Positions 1-8,216 of a stretch of DNA of 61,528 nucleotides are shown in pieces (position 1 is the stretch's first letter; each line of letters opens with the position of its first letter). The position numbers and the translations under genes were made by a program. Location: positions 1 through 61,528 of the forward strand of contig NZ_JADPEL010000018.1 of NCBI RefSeq assembly GCF_015667795.1. The letters are read 5' to 3'. The DNA is from Clostridium sp. D53t1_180928_C8. GTDB lineage: Bacteria; Bacillota; Clostridia; Clostridiales; Clostridiaceae. A model generated the notes under the pieces. It did not search any database. It worked only from the letters and a program-made list of their open reading frames with translations, and was not told the DNA's origin.

Positions 1-41
1 TAATTATGATATATAGTTAAATAATAGTAAAAATTTATATA

Positions 42-74
42 TAAATAAAGAGAGCTGTCAATAACAGCTCTCCT
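42..74 (-). terminator. hpf terminator
   Basis: Nine-base-pair stem (50-58 with 64-72, GAGAGCTGT/ACAGCTCTC) with a 5-nt loop, followed on the minus strand by a T-rich run. It lies just past the hpf stop codon. Confidence 0.8.
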
Positions 75-87
75 ATAATTATATTAA

Positions 88-615
88 TTAAATATAGTCT
101 GGTTCTAAAAGACCATAATTCCCGTCTTTTCTCTTGTATATGACATTAACATTATTTGTATCAGCATCTTTAAATACAAAGAAATTATGTTCAACAAGTT
201 CCATTTGTAGTATAGCTTCCTCTGTACTCATTGGTTTTATATTAAATTTTTTAACTCTTACTATTTCACCTTCATCATCTTCTTCAAATGCAACTTCATC
301 AAAACTATTAAATCTTAAAGATTCATTATTTCTTCTTTGTAATTTAGTTCTTTGTTTTCTTATTTGTCTCTCTAATTTTGTTTCTACTAAATCAATAGAC
401 TTGTACATATCATCTGTTGATTCTTCACATCTTAAAATTACACCATTAAACGGTATTGTTACCTCAAAAATTTGGCTATTCTTTTGAACAGTTAATGTGG
501 CTCTTGCAGCTACTTCTGGTGAAAAATATCTGTCTAATTTTGAAATCTTTCTTTCTACTATCTCTTTTAATGCTGGTGTTACGTTAATGTTCTTTCCTAT
601 TACTGTTACTCTCAT
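88..615 (-). CDS. hpf: long-form ribosome hibernation promoting factor
   Basis: 175 aa. The N-terminal S30AE/RaiA domain (about residues 1-100, beginning MRVTVIGKNINVTPAL) is joined by an acidic linker (EEDDEGE) to the C-terminal dimerisation domain (about 120-175, with MSTEEAILQMELVEHNFFVF). This long form pairs two 70S ribosomes into inactive 100S dimers in stationary phase; that is family knowledge. An AGAGAGGGG ribosome site precedes the ATG. The gene has its own promoter-like sequence (687-715) and terminator, so it is not simply read through from the raiA RNA upstream. Downstream neighbour lies outside the window. Confidence 0.95.
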   Translation of the reverse strand: MRVTVIGKNINVTPALKEIVERKISKLDRYFSPEVAARATLTVQKNSQIFEVTIPFNGVILRCEESTDDMYKSIDLVETKLERQIRKQRTKLQRRNNESLRFNSFDEVAFEEDDEGEIVRVKKFNIKPMSTEEAILQMELVEHNFFVFKDADTNNVNVIYKRKDGNYGLLEPDYI

Positions 616-686
616 AAGGTCAGCCCCTCTCTTTAAGTTCTAATTATACTATTTAAGATTTCAATATATATTTGTTTTATATATAT

Positions 687-715
687 ATTTTATCATCTTA
701 TATATTATTCCTCAA
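687..715 (-). promoter_or_regulatory. candidate sigma-A promoter of hpf
   Basis: On the minus strand TTGAGG (710-715) and TAAAAT (687-692) are separated by 17 nt. It lies between the raiA RNA terminator and hpf. Elsewhere hpf can be controlled by alternative sigma factors; no convincing sigma-H match was found here. Confidence 0.45.
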
Positions 716-800
716 AGACCGTTTTCTGAATTTACAGAAAATTTAAACTTATTTACTCTACATAACTCGTCCTATCTTCATTTATCTCATTATTAAAAAT

Positions 801-838
801 AAAAAAACATCAATTCATAAGAATTGATGTTTTTTTAT
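801..838 (-). terminator. raiA RNA intrinsic terminator
   Basis: AAACATCAATTC/GAATTGATGTTT stem with a TTAT loop, then T7 on the minus strand, directly after the structured RNA. Its strength argues that the RNA is a discrete transcript rather than an hpf leader. Confidence 0.85.
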
Positions 839-1046
839 AAAGTTAGCTGACCTGGATTTTGCCCCCACACTCGCCTGCTGGAGCTTTTGCTACCCGGAAT
901 TAACCTCTCACTACTAACACTCTCAGTATCTCTACTGGCAGGACTTACCTCTATACCGCACCATGCTCATTAAATCTTTGTCTAACTTACGTGGATCGTT
1001 TCGCCTGCGACTGGCATCGACTTTCATCCACAGACCTAACTTTACA
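838..1046 (-). ncRNA. raiA: raiA-motif structured RNA
   Basis: About 205 nt of unusually GC-rich, non-coding sequence in an AT-rich genome, between comFC and hpf (raiA). The termini are complementary (minus-strand GTTAG near 1040 and CTAAC near 842), closing a long-range helix. Position and size match the raiA-motif RNA class, which is known mostly from Firmicutes and Actinobacteria, is typically found between comFC and raiA, and has been linked to sporulation and aggregation in Clostridium. It carries its own consensus promoter and terminator. I cannot run a covariance model; assignment rests on context, size and terminal pairing. RNase P, tmRNA and SRP RNA hallmarks are absent. Confidence 0.82.
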
Positions 1047-1051
1047 TTATT

Positions 1052-1079
1052 ATTATATATTGCTTTTAGCAATTGTCAA
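1052..1079 (-). promoter_or_regulatory. consensus promoter of raiA RNA
   Basis: Perfect TTGACA (1074-1079) and TATAAT (1052-1057) with a 16-nt spacer on the minus strand. It sits inside the 3' end of comFC, and the comFC TAA stop (1053-1055) is part of the -10 hexamer. Predicted start is about 1043-1046, at the 5' end of the raiA RNA. Confidence 0.75.
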
Positions 1080-1769
1080 TACTATAATTTTTTTTGCCCC
1101 TGATTTTTTTAATATTTTTTTACATTCACTAATAGTAGCTCCTGTAGTAACTACATCATCAATTAATATAATATTTTTATTATTTATATAATCACTGTCA
1201 TTAACCTTAAAAACACCCTTTATATTTTTAATTCGCTCTTCTTTACTCAATGTTTTTTGTTCTTTAGTGTTTTTTATCTTTTTAATACAATTACTTATCG
1301 GTATATTCATATTATTACTTATAATTTTTGCAATTAACTTACACTGATTAAAACCTCTCTTTTTTTCAGCTTTTTTGGTCATAGGAACATAACAAATAAC
1401 ATCTGCACGTATATTATTATCTTTTATTATTTCCATCAAAAAATTTGCTAACAAATAACCTGCTGTATAATTGCTTTCATACTTAAACTCTAAAATTAAT
1501 CTTTTTAATATGCCACCATAAAAACCATATGATAAATTATCATTTTCAAATATTGATCTATTAATACTTCCCTTACAACATGGGCATATTCCTATAAATC
1601 CATCACACTTACAAATTATACACTTATCCTCTAGTGGATATATTATATCTAAAATTTCATTATATATTTTTAAGATATAATGTATTATTTTACTATATAA
1701 CTTATAACTATTATTAATTAAATTAAAATTTTTAATCTCCTCTATGATCTTAAATATTGTTTTTCCCAT
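1053..1769 (-). CDS. comFC: ComFC/PRTase-like competence protein
   Basis: 238 aa. An N-terminal zinc-ribbon (CIICKC...CPCCKG, about residues 50-66) is followed by a phosphoribosyltransferase-type domain with the PRPP-binding signature NIILIDDVVTTGAT near residue 200. In transformable Firmicutes ComFC acts with the ComFA helicase in single-strand DNA uptake; the family is also widespread in strains not known to be competent. Its start overlaps the end of the comFA-like gene by 28 nt, so translation is probably coupled. The extra N-terminal stretch (about 40 residues before the first Cys) is lysine/asparagine-rich and poorly conserved in look. Confidence 0.85.
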   Translation of the reverse strand: MGKTIFKIIEEIKNFNLINNSYKLYSKIIHYILKIYNEILDIIYPLEDKCIICKCDGFIGICPCCKGSINRSIFENDNLSYGFYGGILKRLILEFKYESNYTAGYLLANFLMEIIKDNNIRADVICYVPMTKKAEKKRGFNQCKLIAKIISNNMNIPISNCIKKIKNTKEQKTLSKEERIKNIKGVFKVNDSDYINNKNIILIDDVVTTGATISECKKILKKSGAKKIIVLTIAKSNI

Positions 1770-2734
1770 AATATTTTATTAAATTCTCTAGTAATATTTT
1801 TTGCATTATCTATCTCCTCTGAAATTTCTTTTGATACAAGGATTAATTCTGATTGAATCTCACTTATACAGTTAATTGATCCACACATATAAACTATCTT
1901 TTTATACGAATAGTAAATATCATCAGCAAATAATACTATTATATTTACATTTGGAATATTATTCATATATTGACCACAATTATTAGTAATTATAAATAAT
2001 GAATCACTATATCCATCTATTATTTCTTTTATAAAGCTAAAACTTTGATTCTTATTATATCTAACAACCCTAATGTCTAACTGCCTCAAAACTTCATAAT
2101 AATGATTATAAACTTTATTTAATTTTTCTTCAGATGGTACAACAATCAATACTATTCTTCTATTTTCCTTAAACCATTTAAAATATTCAAATAATGATAA
2201 TGGAATATTTTCTTCTAATCTTATTCTTGTACTCATTAATCGTGGTTCTATCATTGGCTCTTCTGATAACATATATGGAATTTCAATCTTTTCTCCTATT
2301 GGAAAAATAAATTCACTAGAATAAATTATAACTTTGTTACTCTTCCAATATATATTCTCTACAGCCTCTCTAACATACTCATTACTTAACTTTGAAAATA
2401 AAGTAATATCATCAAATATAACTAAATCATATAACATATCTATGTTATTTATCTCGCTTATAACTATACATTGTAAATTACTTTCTATTTGTTTATCACT
2501 TATAGCTTCATCAATAAATTCACGTAAACTAATTTTCTTTTCATCTACATAATCCCTCTCTTCACTACAAAAAACATATAATATATTTTTATCCTCGAAT
2601 AAAGTCTTATTTATTATATTTGAAAAAATTTCTATAGTATTAAATGGTCTTGTTTTCACAGATAACACTTTTGTTTTTTTTCCATACCACTTATTTATTT
2701 TTTTAAAAATATTACTCAATTCCTTATAATTCAT
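1742..2734 (-). CDS. degenerate ComFA-like protein
   Basis: 330 aa. It occupies the position of comFA immediately upstream of comFC and has a helicase-like layout: a short N-terminal segment, a VIFDD (Walker-B-like) stretch near residue 107, and a second lobe with VVPSEEKLNKVYNHY near 200 resembling the C-terminal RecA fold. No Walker A (GxxxxGK) is visible: the expected place reads VKTRPFNTIEIFSN. There is no zinc-finger cysteine cluster either. I read it as an eroded or repurposed ComFA without ATPase function. It is 18 nt downstream of recD2 and overlaps comFC. Homology to ComFA is inferred from position and layout. Confidence 0.6.
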   Translation of the reverse strand: MNYKELSNIFKKINKWYGKKTKVLSVKTRPFNTIEIFSNIINKTLFEDKNILYVFCSEERDYVDEKKISLREFIDEAISDKQIESNLQCIVISEINNIDMLYDLVIFDDITLFSKLSNEYVREAVENIYWKSNKVIIYSSEFIFPIGEKIEIPYMLSEEPMIEPRLMSTRIRLEENIPLSLFEYFKWFKENRRIVLIVVPSEEKLNKVYNHYYEVLRQLDIRVVRYNKNQSFSFIKEIIDGYSDSLFIITNNCGQYMNNIPNVNIIVLFADDIYYSYKKIVYMCGSINCISEIQSELILVSKEISEEIDNAKNITREFNKILWEKQYLRS

Positions 2735-2752
2735 AGTATCGACTCCATTTAT

Positions 2753-4984
2753 CTATTCTTCACTTATTTTATCATCAGATACAATTTCTAAAATTCTCTC
2801 TTTCAATGATGAATATCTCTCCATACTATTTGTATTATCTACCATGTATTTTAGTGCTTTTTGATTTCCAACAACTACAACAAGCTCTTTTGCCCTTGTT
2901 ATTCCAGTATATAATATATTTCTATTCATTAAAAATGATGATCCCATAAAAGCTGGAGTAATTACTACTTTAAATTCACTTCCTTGACTTTTATGTATCG
3001 TTATAGCATATGCCAATTCTAGTTCTTCAACATATACATTATCATATACAATTCTTCTTTCATCATCAAATATAACAGTAACTGTTCTATTCTCTTCATC
3101 AATAGCTTCTATAAACCCCATATCTCCATTAAATACACCTACACCTTCATTATCACCATATCCACCCATTCTATTCCATTTTAAAGAGTAATTATTTTTA
3201 GTTTGCATTACTTTATCTCCAACTCTAAAAATAACATCCTTAATTTTCTTTTCTTTTTTATACTTATCTGGTGGATTTAAAATAGCTTGAAGCTCATTAT
3301 TTAAATTATCTACTCCTAAAATACCCTTTCTTGTAGGTGATAATATTTGAATATCCTTAACCTTATTCCACTTAGAATTAAATGTTGGTAATCTTCTATT
3401 CACTAGGTCTAATATAGTACTTAAAATGTCTTCATTATTTTCTCTATTATCAAAAAAGAAATCTCCTCCCTTTTTATTTAAGTATGGCAGTTCTCCATTG
3501 TTAATTTTATGAGCATTTAAAATTATCATGCTCTCTTTTCCTTGTCTAAAAATTTCATTTAACCTTACTACTTTAATAAAATCACTATTTATTAAATCTC
3601 TTAAAACATTTCCAGGACCTACAGATGGCAATTGATCCACATCTCCAACTATAATAACTCTAGTTCCTAATTTAATGGCCTTTAAAAGGCTATTCATTAG
3701 CATTATATCTATCATAGATGCTTCATCAATTATAATAACATCTCCCTCTAAAGGTTCTCCTTCGCCCTTTCCAAAAAATGAGTTTTCATCATCACTAACT
3801 CCCATCTCTAATAATCTATGTATAGTTTTAGCTTCTCTCCCTGTTGACTCTGTCATTCTTTTAGCAGCTCTTCCAGTAGGTGCTGCTAAAAGCACCTTCA
3901 TTCCATTATTTTCATATATTTCTATTATACATTTAATTATGGTTGTTTTTCCAGTACCTGGACCTCCAGTTATTATTTCTATTCCATTTTCAAAAGCACC
4001 AATTATCGCATCCTTTTGAGACTCTGCAAATTTAATATTATTTTTGCTTTCAAAACTAGATATTTCAAAAGAAATATCTGAATTTATAGTTTGAAAATTC
4101 TCTATACTTAATGTAATAATTTTATTTGTAACTCCTAATTCACAAAAATAATATGGAAGTGAATATACAGCTTCAATATCATTAATTTTTTCAACCTTTA
4201 TCTTTCCTTCTAAAACACTATTATATATATTAACCTCTATTAGCTCTTTATCAACTACAAGAACTTTTTGACACTCTGTAATAAGTTTTTCTTTAGGCAT
4301 ATATGTATTTCCAAGACCAGAAAAATTATTTAAAACATATCTTATTCCACTTTGAACCCTAAAATCAGATTGTGGCTCAATCCCTAAACTTTTTGCTATC
4401 CTATCTGATGTTAAAAATCCAATTCCCGATATTTCATCATTCAATACATATGGATTTTTTGAAACTATATCTATAGAATTCGGACCAAATTTTTTATAAA
4501 TTTTCAAGCATTGATTTATTGTAACTCCATGTTTTTGAAAAAACATTATAATATCTTTCAACTCTTTACTTTCAAGATATGATTCATATATTATATTAAA
4601 TTTCTTTTCTCCTATTCCCTCAACCTCTTTTAATCTTTCAATATTATTATCTAATATATCTAATGTTTCTACACCAAATGCCTTTACTATTTTTTTAGCA
4701 GTAACAGGTCCTATACCATGTATTATTCCTGTACTAAGATATTTCTCTATTTCTTTAGAAGAAGTTGGCAACAACTCTTTATACTCTTCTACACTAAATT
4801 GCCTTCCAAATTGTTTATGATTTATCCAATTTCCTTTTATCTCTATTTGTTGACCTTCTTTAATTAAAGGCATTATTCCAACAATAGTTATTACCTCTTT
4901 ATTAGCTGTAACTTTCGCTACTATATATCCACTATCATCACTTTTAAATATTATTGCCTCTACTAAGCCTTCTAATATTTCCAT
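2753..4984 (-). CDS. recD2: RecD2-type ATP-dependent DNA helicase
   Basis: 743 aa, typical for RecD2 (RecD without RecBC). Order: N-terminal OB-like domain, tandem helix-hairpin-helix segments (GIGPVTAKKIVKAFG at about 91 and GIGEKKF near 124), Walker A GGPGTGKTT (340-348), Walker B DVIIIDEASM, then C-terminal SF1 motifs including AITIHKSQGSEF and YTGITRAKELVVVV. It unwinds DNA 5' to 3' and contributes to repair and replication-fork processing. First gene of a minus-strand run with the comFA-like gene and comFC. The ATG is preceded by a weak ribosome site (GGAGCGATAAT). Confidence 0.93.
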   Translation of the reverse strand: MEILEGLVEAIIFKSDDSGYIVAKVTANKEVITIVGIMPLIKEGQQIEIKGNWINHKQFGRQFSVEEYKELLPTSSKEIEKYLSTGIIHGIGPVTAKKIVKAFGVETLDILDNNIERLKEVEGIGEKKFNIIYESYLESKELKDIIMFFQKHGVTINQCLKIYKKFGPNSIDIVSKNPYVLNDEISGIGFLTSDRIAKSLGIEPQSDFRVQSGIRYVLNNFSGLGNTYMPKEKLITECQKVLVVDKELIEVNIYNSVLEGKIKVEKINDIEAVYSLPYYFCELGVTNKIITLSIENFQTINSDISFEISSFESKNNIKFAESQKDAIIGAFENGIEIITGGPGTGKTTIIKCIIEIYENNGMKVLLAAPTGRAAKRMTESTGREAKTIHRLLEMGVSDDENSFFGKGEGEPLEGDVIIIDEASMIDIMLMNSLLKAIKLGTRVIIVGDVDQLPSVGPGNVLRDLINSDFIKVVRLNEIFRQGKESMIILNAHKINNGELPYLNKKGGDFFFDNRENNEDILSTILDLVNRRLPTFNSKWNKVKDIQILSPTRKGILGVDNLNNELQAILNPPDKYKKEKKIKDVIFRVGDKVMQTKNNYSLKWNRMGGYGDNEGVGVFNGDMGFIEAIDEENRTVTVIFDDERRIVYDNVYVEELELAYAITIHKSQGSEFKVVITPAFMGSSFLMNRNILYTGITRAKELVVVVGNQKALKYMVDNTNSMERYSSLKERILEIVSDDKISEE

Positions 4985-5051
4985 ATTATCGCTCCAAACA
5001 TTTTATTTTACTCATTAATATTATATAATTATATCATAAGTAAAATTTTCA

Positions 5052-5080
5052 TTGATTATTTTAAAAAATAGATTTATATT
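5052..5080 (+). promoter_or_regulatory. candidate promoter of nagA
   Basis: TTGATT (5052-5057), 17-nt spacer, TATATT (5075-5080), about 60 nt before the nagA start. AT-rich surroundings make chance matches fairly likely. Confidence 0.4.
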
Positions 5081-5141
5081 TTACTTATTAATACTATTAA
5101 CTTATTATTAATTAGTTAAACATTAAACTGGAGGTATTTAA

Positions 5142-6281
5142 ATGTTATTACAAAATTGTAATATAGTCTTTTTAGATAGAATTGAAAAAGGCTCACTATT
5201 AATTGAAAACGGTGTTATAAAGGAAATTAACCCATTAGAAACTACGGACTTAGAATGTATTGATTGTAAAGGTTTATATGTTTCTCCTGGTTTTGTTGAT
5301 GTTCATATACACGGTGCTGGTGGACATGATACAATGGATGGAACTTTTGAAGCAATTAATGAAATAGCTAAAACTATTTGCAAATATGGGACAACTTCAT
5401 TTACACCAACAACAATGACTATGTCTGCTGATGCTATATTAAAATCTATGACAGTCATAAAAAAAGCAAAACTTGAAGGAACTGATGGAGCTATAGTTTT
5501 AGGTGCTCACTTAGAAGGTCCTTTCATTAGTCCAAGTGCGATAGGCGCTCAAAATCCAAATTATTTAATAGCACCTTCATTTGAAAATTTTAAATCAATG
5601 ACTGGTGATGCCATTGATGCTGTTGTTTCTATTACTATGGCTCCTGAAGTTTCTGGTGCAAAAGAATTAGCTACAGAATTAACTGCTAAAGGTATTCGTT
5701 GTTCTATGGGCCATACTAAAGCAACTTACGAAGAAGCTATTGAAGGTATAAAATGTGGTTTCTGTCACTCAACACATTTATTTAATGCTATGACTGGATT
5801 TACTCACAGGGAACCTGGCGTAGTTGGAGCAACATTCGACTCAGATATAACTACTGAAACTATCTCTGATGGTATACATATATCATACCCATCACTAAGA
5901 GTTGCTTATAAACAAAAAGGAACAGATAAAACTTTACTTGTTACAGATGCTATGTGCGCTTGTGGAATGCCTGATGGAACTTATGCTTTAGGCGGACAGC
6001 CTGTAATTGTTAAAAGTGGTGCTGCTAGACTGGAAAATGGTGCCTTAGCAGGTTCAATCTTAACTTTAAATAAAGCAGTTAAAAATATATATGATAATAC
6101 AGATTATCCATTATATGAAGTTGTTAAAATGGCTTCTTATAACGGGGCTAAATATTGTAAGGTTGACGATAGAAAAGGTCAGATCAAAGAAAATTTCGAT
6201 GCTGATTTAGTTATTTTTGATGAAAACATCGATGTTAAAATGACAATTATCGGTGGAAAGGTTGTTTATAATAACTTTTAA
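5142..6281 (+). CDS. nagA: N-acetylglucosamine-6-phosphate deacetylase
   Basis: 379 aa amidohydrolase. Metal and catalytic motifs in order: DVHIHGAGGHDTMDG (near 53), GAHLEGPFIS (near 127), the histidine of MGHTKATYEEA, CHSTHLFNAMTG, and the catalytic-Asp region LVTDAMCACG. It converts GlcNAc-6-P to GlcN-6-P and acetate, feeding amino-sugar catabolism and wall recycling. A strong ribosome site (GGAGG, 5130-5134) precedes the ATG. It stands alone: divergent from recD2 and convergent with metK. No nagB is adjacent. Confidence 0.95.
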   Translation: MLLQNCNIVFLDRIEKGSLLIENGVIKEINPLETTDLECIDCKGLYVSPGFVDVHIHGAGGHDTMDGTFEAINEIAKTICKYGTTSFTPTTMTMSADAILKSMTVIKKAKLEGTDGAIVLGAHLEGPFISPSAIGAQNPNYLIAPSFENFKSMTGDAIDAVVSITMAPEVSGAKELATELTAKGIRCSMGHTKATYEEAIEGIKCGFCHSTHLFNAMTGFTHREPGVVGATFDSDITTETISDGIHISYPSLRVAYKQKGTDKTLLVTDAMCACGMPDGTYALGGQPVIVKSGAARLENGALAGSILTLNKAVKNIYDNTDYPLYEVVKMASYNGAKYCKVDDRKGQIKENFDADLVIFDENIDVKMTIIGGKVVYNNF

Positions 6282-6295
6282 TTTCAAATAAATCG

Positions 6296-6396
6296 AACTA
6301 CAGTGATAACGAAAAACACAATATTGCTTTTCCAGAGATCAGTGAAGTTTTCAATTTGAAGTTATATTATTAATTTTCGGCATCACAGCATATAAG
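6296..6396. repeat. MITE-like palindromic element, copy 1
   Basis: Begins with a 21-nt motif (6296-6316, containing ACAGTGATAACGAAAA) that matches the element at 57.4 kb in 20 of 21 positions. The other end (about 6378-6394) carries an imperfect inverted counterpart, GTGATGCCGAAAA on the opposite strand. It lies between the convergent genes nagA and metK and has no coding capacity. Confidence 0.45.
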
Positions 6397-6415
6397 CTTT
6401 GGTTTGCTCTTTATT

Positions 6416-6450
6416 TAAAAAGCGAGATACAATTTTGTATCTCGCTTTCC
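6416..6450 (-). terminator. metK terminator (bidirectional)
   Basis: AAAGCGAGATACAA/TTGTATCTCGCTTT stem with a tight loop and flanking T/A runs, between the convergent nagA and metK. It can serve both strands. Confidence 0.85.
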
Positions 6451-6453
6451 ATA

Positions 6454-7629
6454 TTATAAATATTTCTTAATCTCTTCTACTTTATTTAACTCTTCCCATG
6501 GAAGGCTTAAATCGTTTCTTCCAAAATGACCATAAGCAGCTGTTTGTCTATATAAAGGTCTTCTTAATTCAAGATTATTTATTATAGCTCCTGGTCTTAA
6601 ATCAAATACCTTTTCAACAATATCTGTTATCTCTTGATCTGATATTTTACCTGTTCCAAAAGTCTCTACTTCAATAGAAACTGGCTTTGCAACACCTATT
6701 GCATATGCTAATTGTATTTCTAATTTATCTGCAACTCCTGCTGCAACTAAGTTCTTAGCAACCCATCTTGCTGCATATGCTGCTGATCTATCTACCTTTG
6801 TTGGATCTTTTCCTGAGAATGCACCACCACCGTGTCTTCCATATCCTCCATAAGTATCAACTATAATCTTTCTACCAGTTAATCCACTATCACCTTGTGG
6901 CCCTCCAACAACAAATCTTCCTGTTGGATTTATATAATATTTAGTTGAATCATCTAATAATTCAGCTGGAATAACAGCTTTTATTACATGTTCCATTAAA
7001 TCTTCTCTTATTTGCTCTTGGCTAACATGATCATCATGTTGAGTAGAAATTACTATAGCATCAATTCTAACAACTCTGTTATCATCATATTCTACTGTTA
7101 CTTGAGTCTTTCCATCTGGTCTTAAGTAAGGTAATGTTCCATTCTTTCTTACTTCTGTTAATCTTCTAGATAATCTATGCGCCATAGCAATTGGTGAAGG
7201 CATATATTCTGGTGTTTCATTAGTAGCAAAACCAAACATCATACCTTGATCCCCAGCTCCAACAGCCTCAACATCATCCTTTTCACCAGCTCTAGATTCT
7301 AAAGCTTCATCAACCCCCATAGCTATATCGCTTGATTGTTCATCAATAGATGTTAATACTGAACATGTATCGCAATCAAAACCATACTTTGCTCTATCAT
7401 ATCCAATTTCCCTTACTGTATTTCTAACTATTTTAGGAATATCTACATAACAAGATGTTGATATTTCCCCCATTACTAACACCATCCCAGTTGTTACTGC
7501 TGTTTCGCAGGCAACTCTTGCCATAGGATCCTTTTCTAGTATATTGTCTAAAACTGCATCTGATATTTGGTCACATATTTTATCTGGATGCCCTTCTGTT
7601 ACTGATTCTGAAGTAAATAATCTTCTCAT
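6454..7629 (-). CDS. metK: S-adenosylmethionine synthetase
   Basis: 391 aa, full length. Signatures include [19 protein letters not shown] (residues 8-26), the hexapeptide-type [10 protein letters not shown] (about 122-131) and [19 protein letters not shown] (about 267-285). It makes SAM from methionine and ATP in the cytosol. Expression is under a SAM-I riboswitch with an intrinsic terminator located 43-300 nt upstream, so excess SAM should cause early termination. Single-gene unit with its own promoter and terminator. Confidence 0.97.
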   Translation of the reverse strand: MRRLFTSESVTEGHPDKICDQISDAVLDNILEKDPMARVACETAVTTGMVLVMGEISTSCYVDIPKIVRNTVREIGYDRAKYGFDCDTCSVLTSIDEQSSDIAMGVDEALESRAGEKDDVEAVGAGDQGMMFGFATNETPEYMPSPIAMAHRLSRRLTEVRKNGTLPYLRPDGKTQVTVEYDDNRVVRIDAIVISTQHDDHVSQEQIREDLMEHVIKAVIPAELLDDSTKYYINPTGRFVVGGPQGDSGLTGRKIIVDTYGGYGRHGGGAFSGKDPTKVDRSAAYAARWVAKNLVAAGVADKLEIQLAYAIGVAKPVSIEVETFGTGKISDQEITDIVEKVFDLRPGAIINNLELRRPLYRQTAAYGHFGRNDLSLPWEELNKVEEIKKYL

Positions 7630-7671
7630 TTTGCTTAGCTCCTTTCAACTTTTTGATATTAATTCTAAGCA

Positions 7672-7702
7672 ATAAAAAAAGCCTCTTCAAGAAAGAAGAG
7701 AC
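7672..7702 (-). terminator. SAM riboswitch expression-platform terminator
   Basis: AGTCTCTTC/GAAGAGGCT stem with a TTTCTT loop and a T7 tract. The terminator segment TCTTTCTT is perfectly complementary to AAGAAAGA in the 3' side of the P1/linker (about 7719-7726), giving the expected anti-terminator alternative. Confidence 0.85.
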
Positions 7703-7717
7703 TGTAATTATCTAAGG

Positions 7718-7930
7718 TCTTTCTTATCTTGCAAAAATAATCTTTATTATGCAGGAATTTGCACCACGCTAATTCAGTTTGTAGTTTGGAGTTTTTAGTT
7801 AGTAGTTTTTCAGGAAACTTTACGAATTTCTCTAACTTCTAACTTATAACTTCTAACTAGTAACTAGTTAACAGGTTGCAGGGTTTCACAGGGCCTTTAT
7901 CCCTCCACCTCTCTGGATAAGAACTAATAT
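7718..7930 (-). promoter_or_regulatory. SAM-I (S-box) riboswitch upstream of metK
   Basis: Canonical S-box elements in order on the minus strand: P1 5' CTTATC, AGAGAGGTGGAGGGA, GGCCCTGTGAAACCC, GCAACC (7874-7879), GGTGC (7761-7765), AATTCCTGC, and the P1 3' strand GATAAG (about 7722-7727). The segment between GCAACC and GGTGC, that is the P3 arm, is about 108 nt (7766-7873) against the usual twenty to thirty. The extra length is an imperfect palindrome of AGTTAGAAGTTA-type repeats. The ligand-binding core looks intact, so the riboswitch should still function. Confidence 0.93.
7766..7873. repeat. AGTTA-rich imperfect inverted repeat in P3 of the riboswitch
   Basis: One half repeats AACTTCTAACTTATAACTTC-type units. 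The other half (about 7776-7812) contains GTAGTTTGGAGTTTTTAGTT. The halves are partly complementary, so the insert can fold as one extended P3 hairpin. Confidence 0.7.
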
Positions 7931-7949
7931 CAAATTTTATTTCTAACAC

Positions 7950-7978
7950 ATTTTAACAATATATTTATACTATGTCAA
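7950..7978 (-). promoter_or_regulatory. promoter of the metK riboswitch transcript
   Basis: Perfect TTGACA (7973-7978), 17-nt spacer, TAAAAT (7950-7955) on the minus strand. The predicted start near 7943 is just ahead of the S-box P1 helix. Confidence 0.7.
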
Positions 7979-8016
7979 TAGTAATTATATACATTATTTT
8001 AAATAAAACTTTTACA

Positions 8017-8046
8017 AAAAATAAAAGCATGGTATTAACCATGCTT
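8017..8046 (-). terminator. tRNA cluster terminator
   Basis: AAGCATGG/CCATGCTT stem (8025-8032 with 8039-8046), loop TTAATA, followed by TTATTTTTTG on the minus strand. It is right after the last tRNA. Confidence 0.85.
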
Positions 8047-8131
8047 TGGTGGGGGAGGACGGATTCGAACCATCGAAGCGAAACGCAACAGATTTACAGT
8101 CTGCCCCCTTTGGCCACTCGGGAACTCCCCC
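8047..8131 (-). tRNA. tRNA-Tyr(GTA), copy 1
   Basis: 85 nt including encoded CCA. Acceptor GGGGGAG/CTCCCCC, class-II long variable arm, anticodon loop CTGTAAA giving GTA, T-loop GGTTCGAATCC. Last tRNA in the transcript; identical in sequence to the two other Tyr copies. Confidence 0.97.
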
Positions 8132-8136
8132 ATATT

Positions 8137-8211
8137 TGGAGCTTCATGTCGGAGTCGAACCAACAACCTGCTGATTACAAGTCAGCTGCTCTGCCATTGA
8201 GCCAATGAAGC
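8137..8211 (-). tRNA. tRNA-Thr(TGT), copy 1
   Basis: 75 nt including CCA. Acceptor GCTTCAT/ATGAAGC, anticodon loop CTTGTAA giving TGT, T-loop GGTTCGACTCC. Identical to the copy at 8409-8483. Confidence 0.97.
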
Positions 8212-8216
8212 TTATT

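Noticed and set aside
134-487. Plus-strand frame opposite hpf, and many similar plus-strand frames opposite atp, murA, rho, cphA and other genes
   Set aside because: They are hydrophobic shadow frames of genuine minus-strand genes, with no ribosome sites and no family resemblance.
838-1046. RNase P RNA, tmRNA, 6S or SRP RNA as identity of the structured RNA next to hpf
   Set aside because: None of their hallmark segments is present (no tRNA-like 3' end, no GGAAG SRP tetraloop region, no RNase P core), and the comFC-hpf context fits raiA.
991-1191. Plus-strand open frame of 66 codons across the raiA RNA and comFC end
   Set aside because: It runs antisense to a structured RNA and a real gene, lacks a ribosome site, and has no recognisable protein features.
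7972-8208. Open frame across the tRNA array, plus strand
   Set aside because: It reads through tRNA-Tyr and tRNA-Thr genes; coding appearance is a by-product of GC-rich tRNA sequence.
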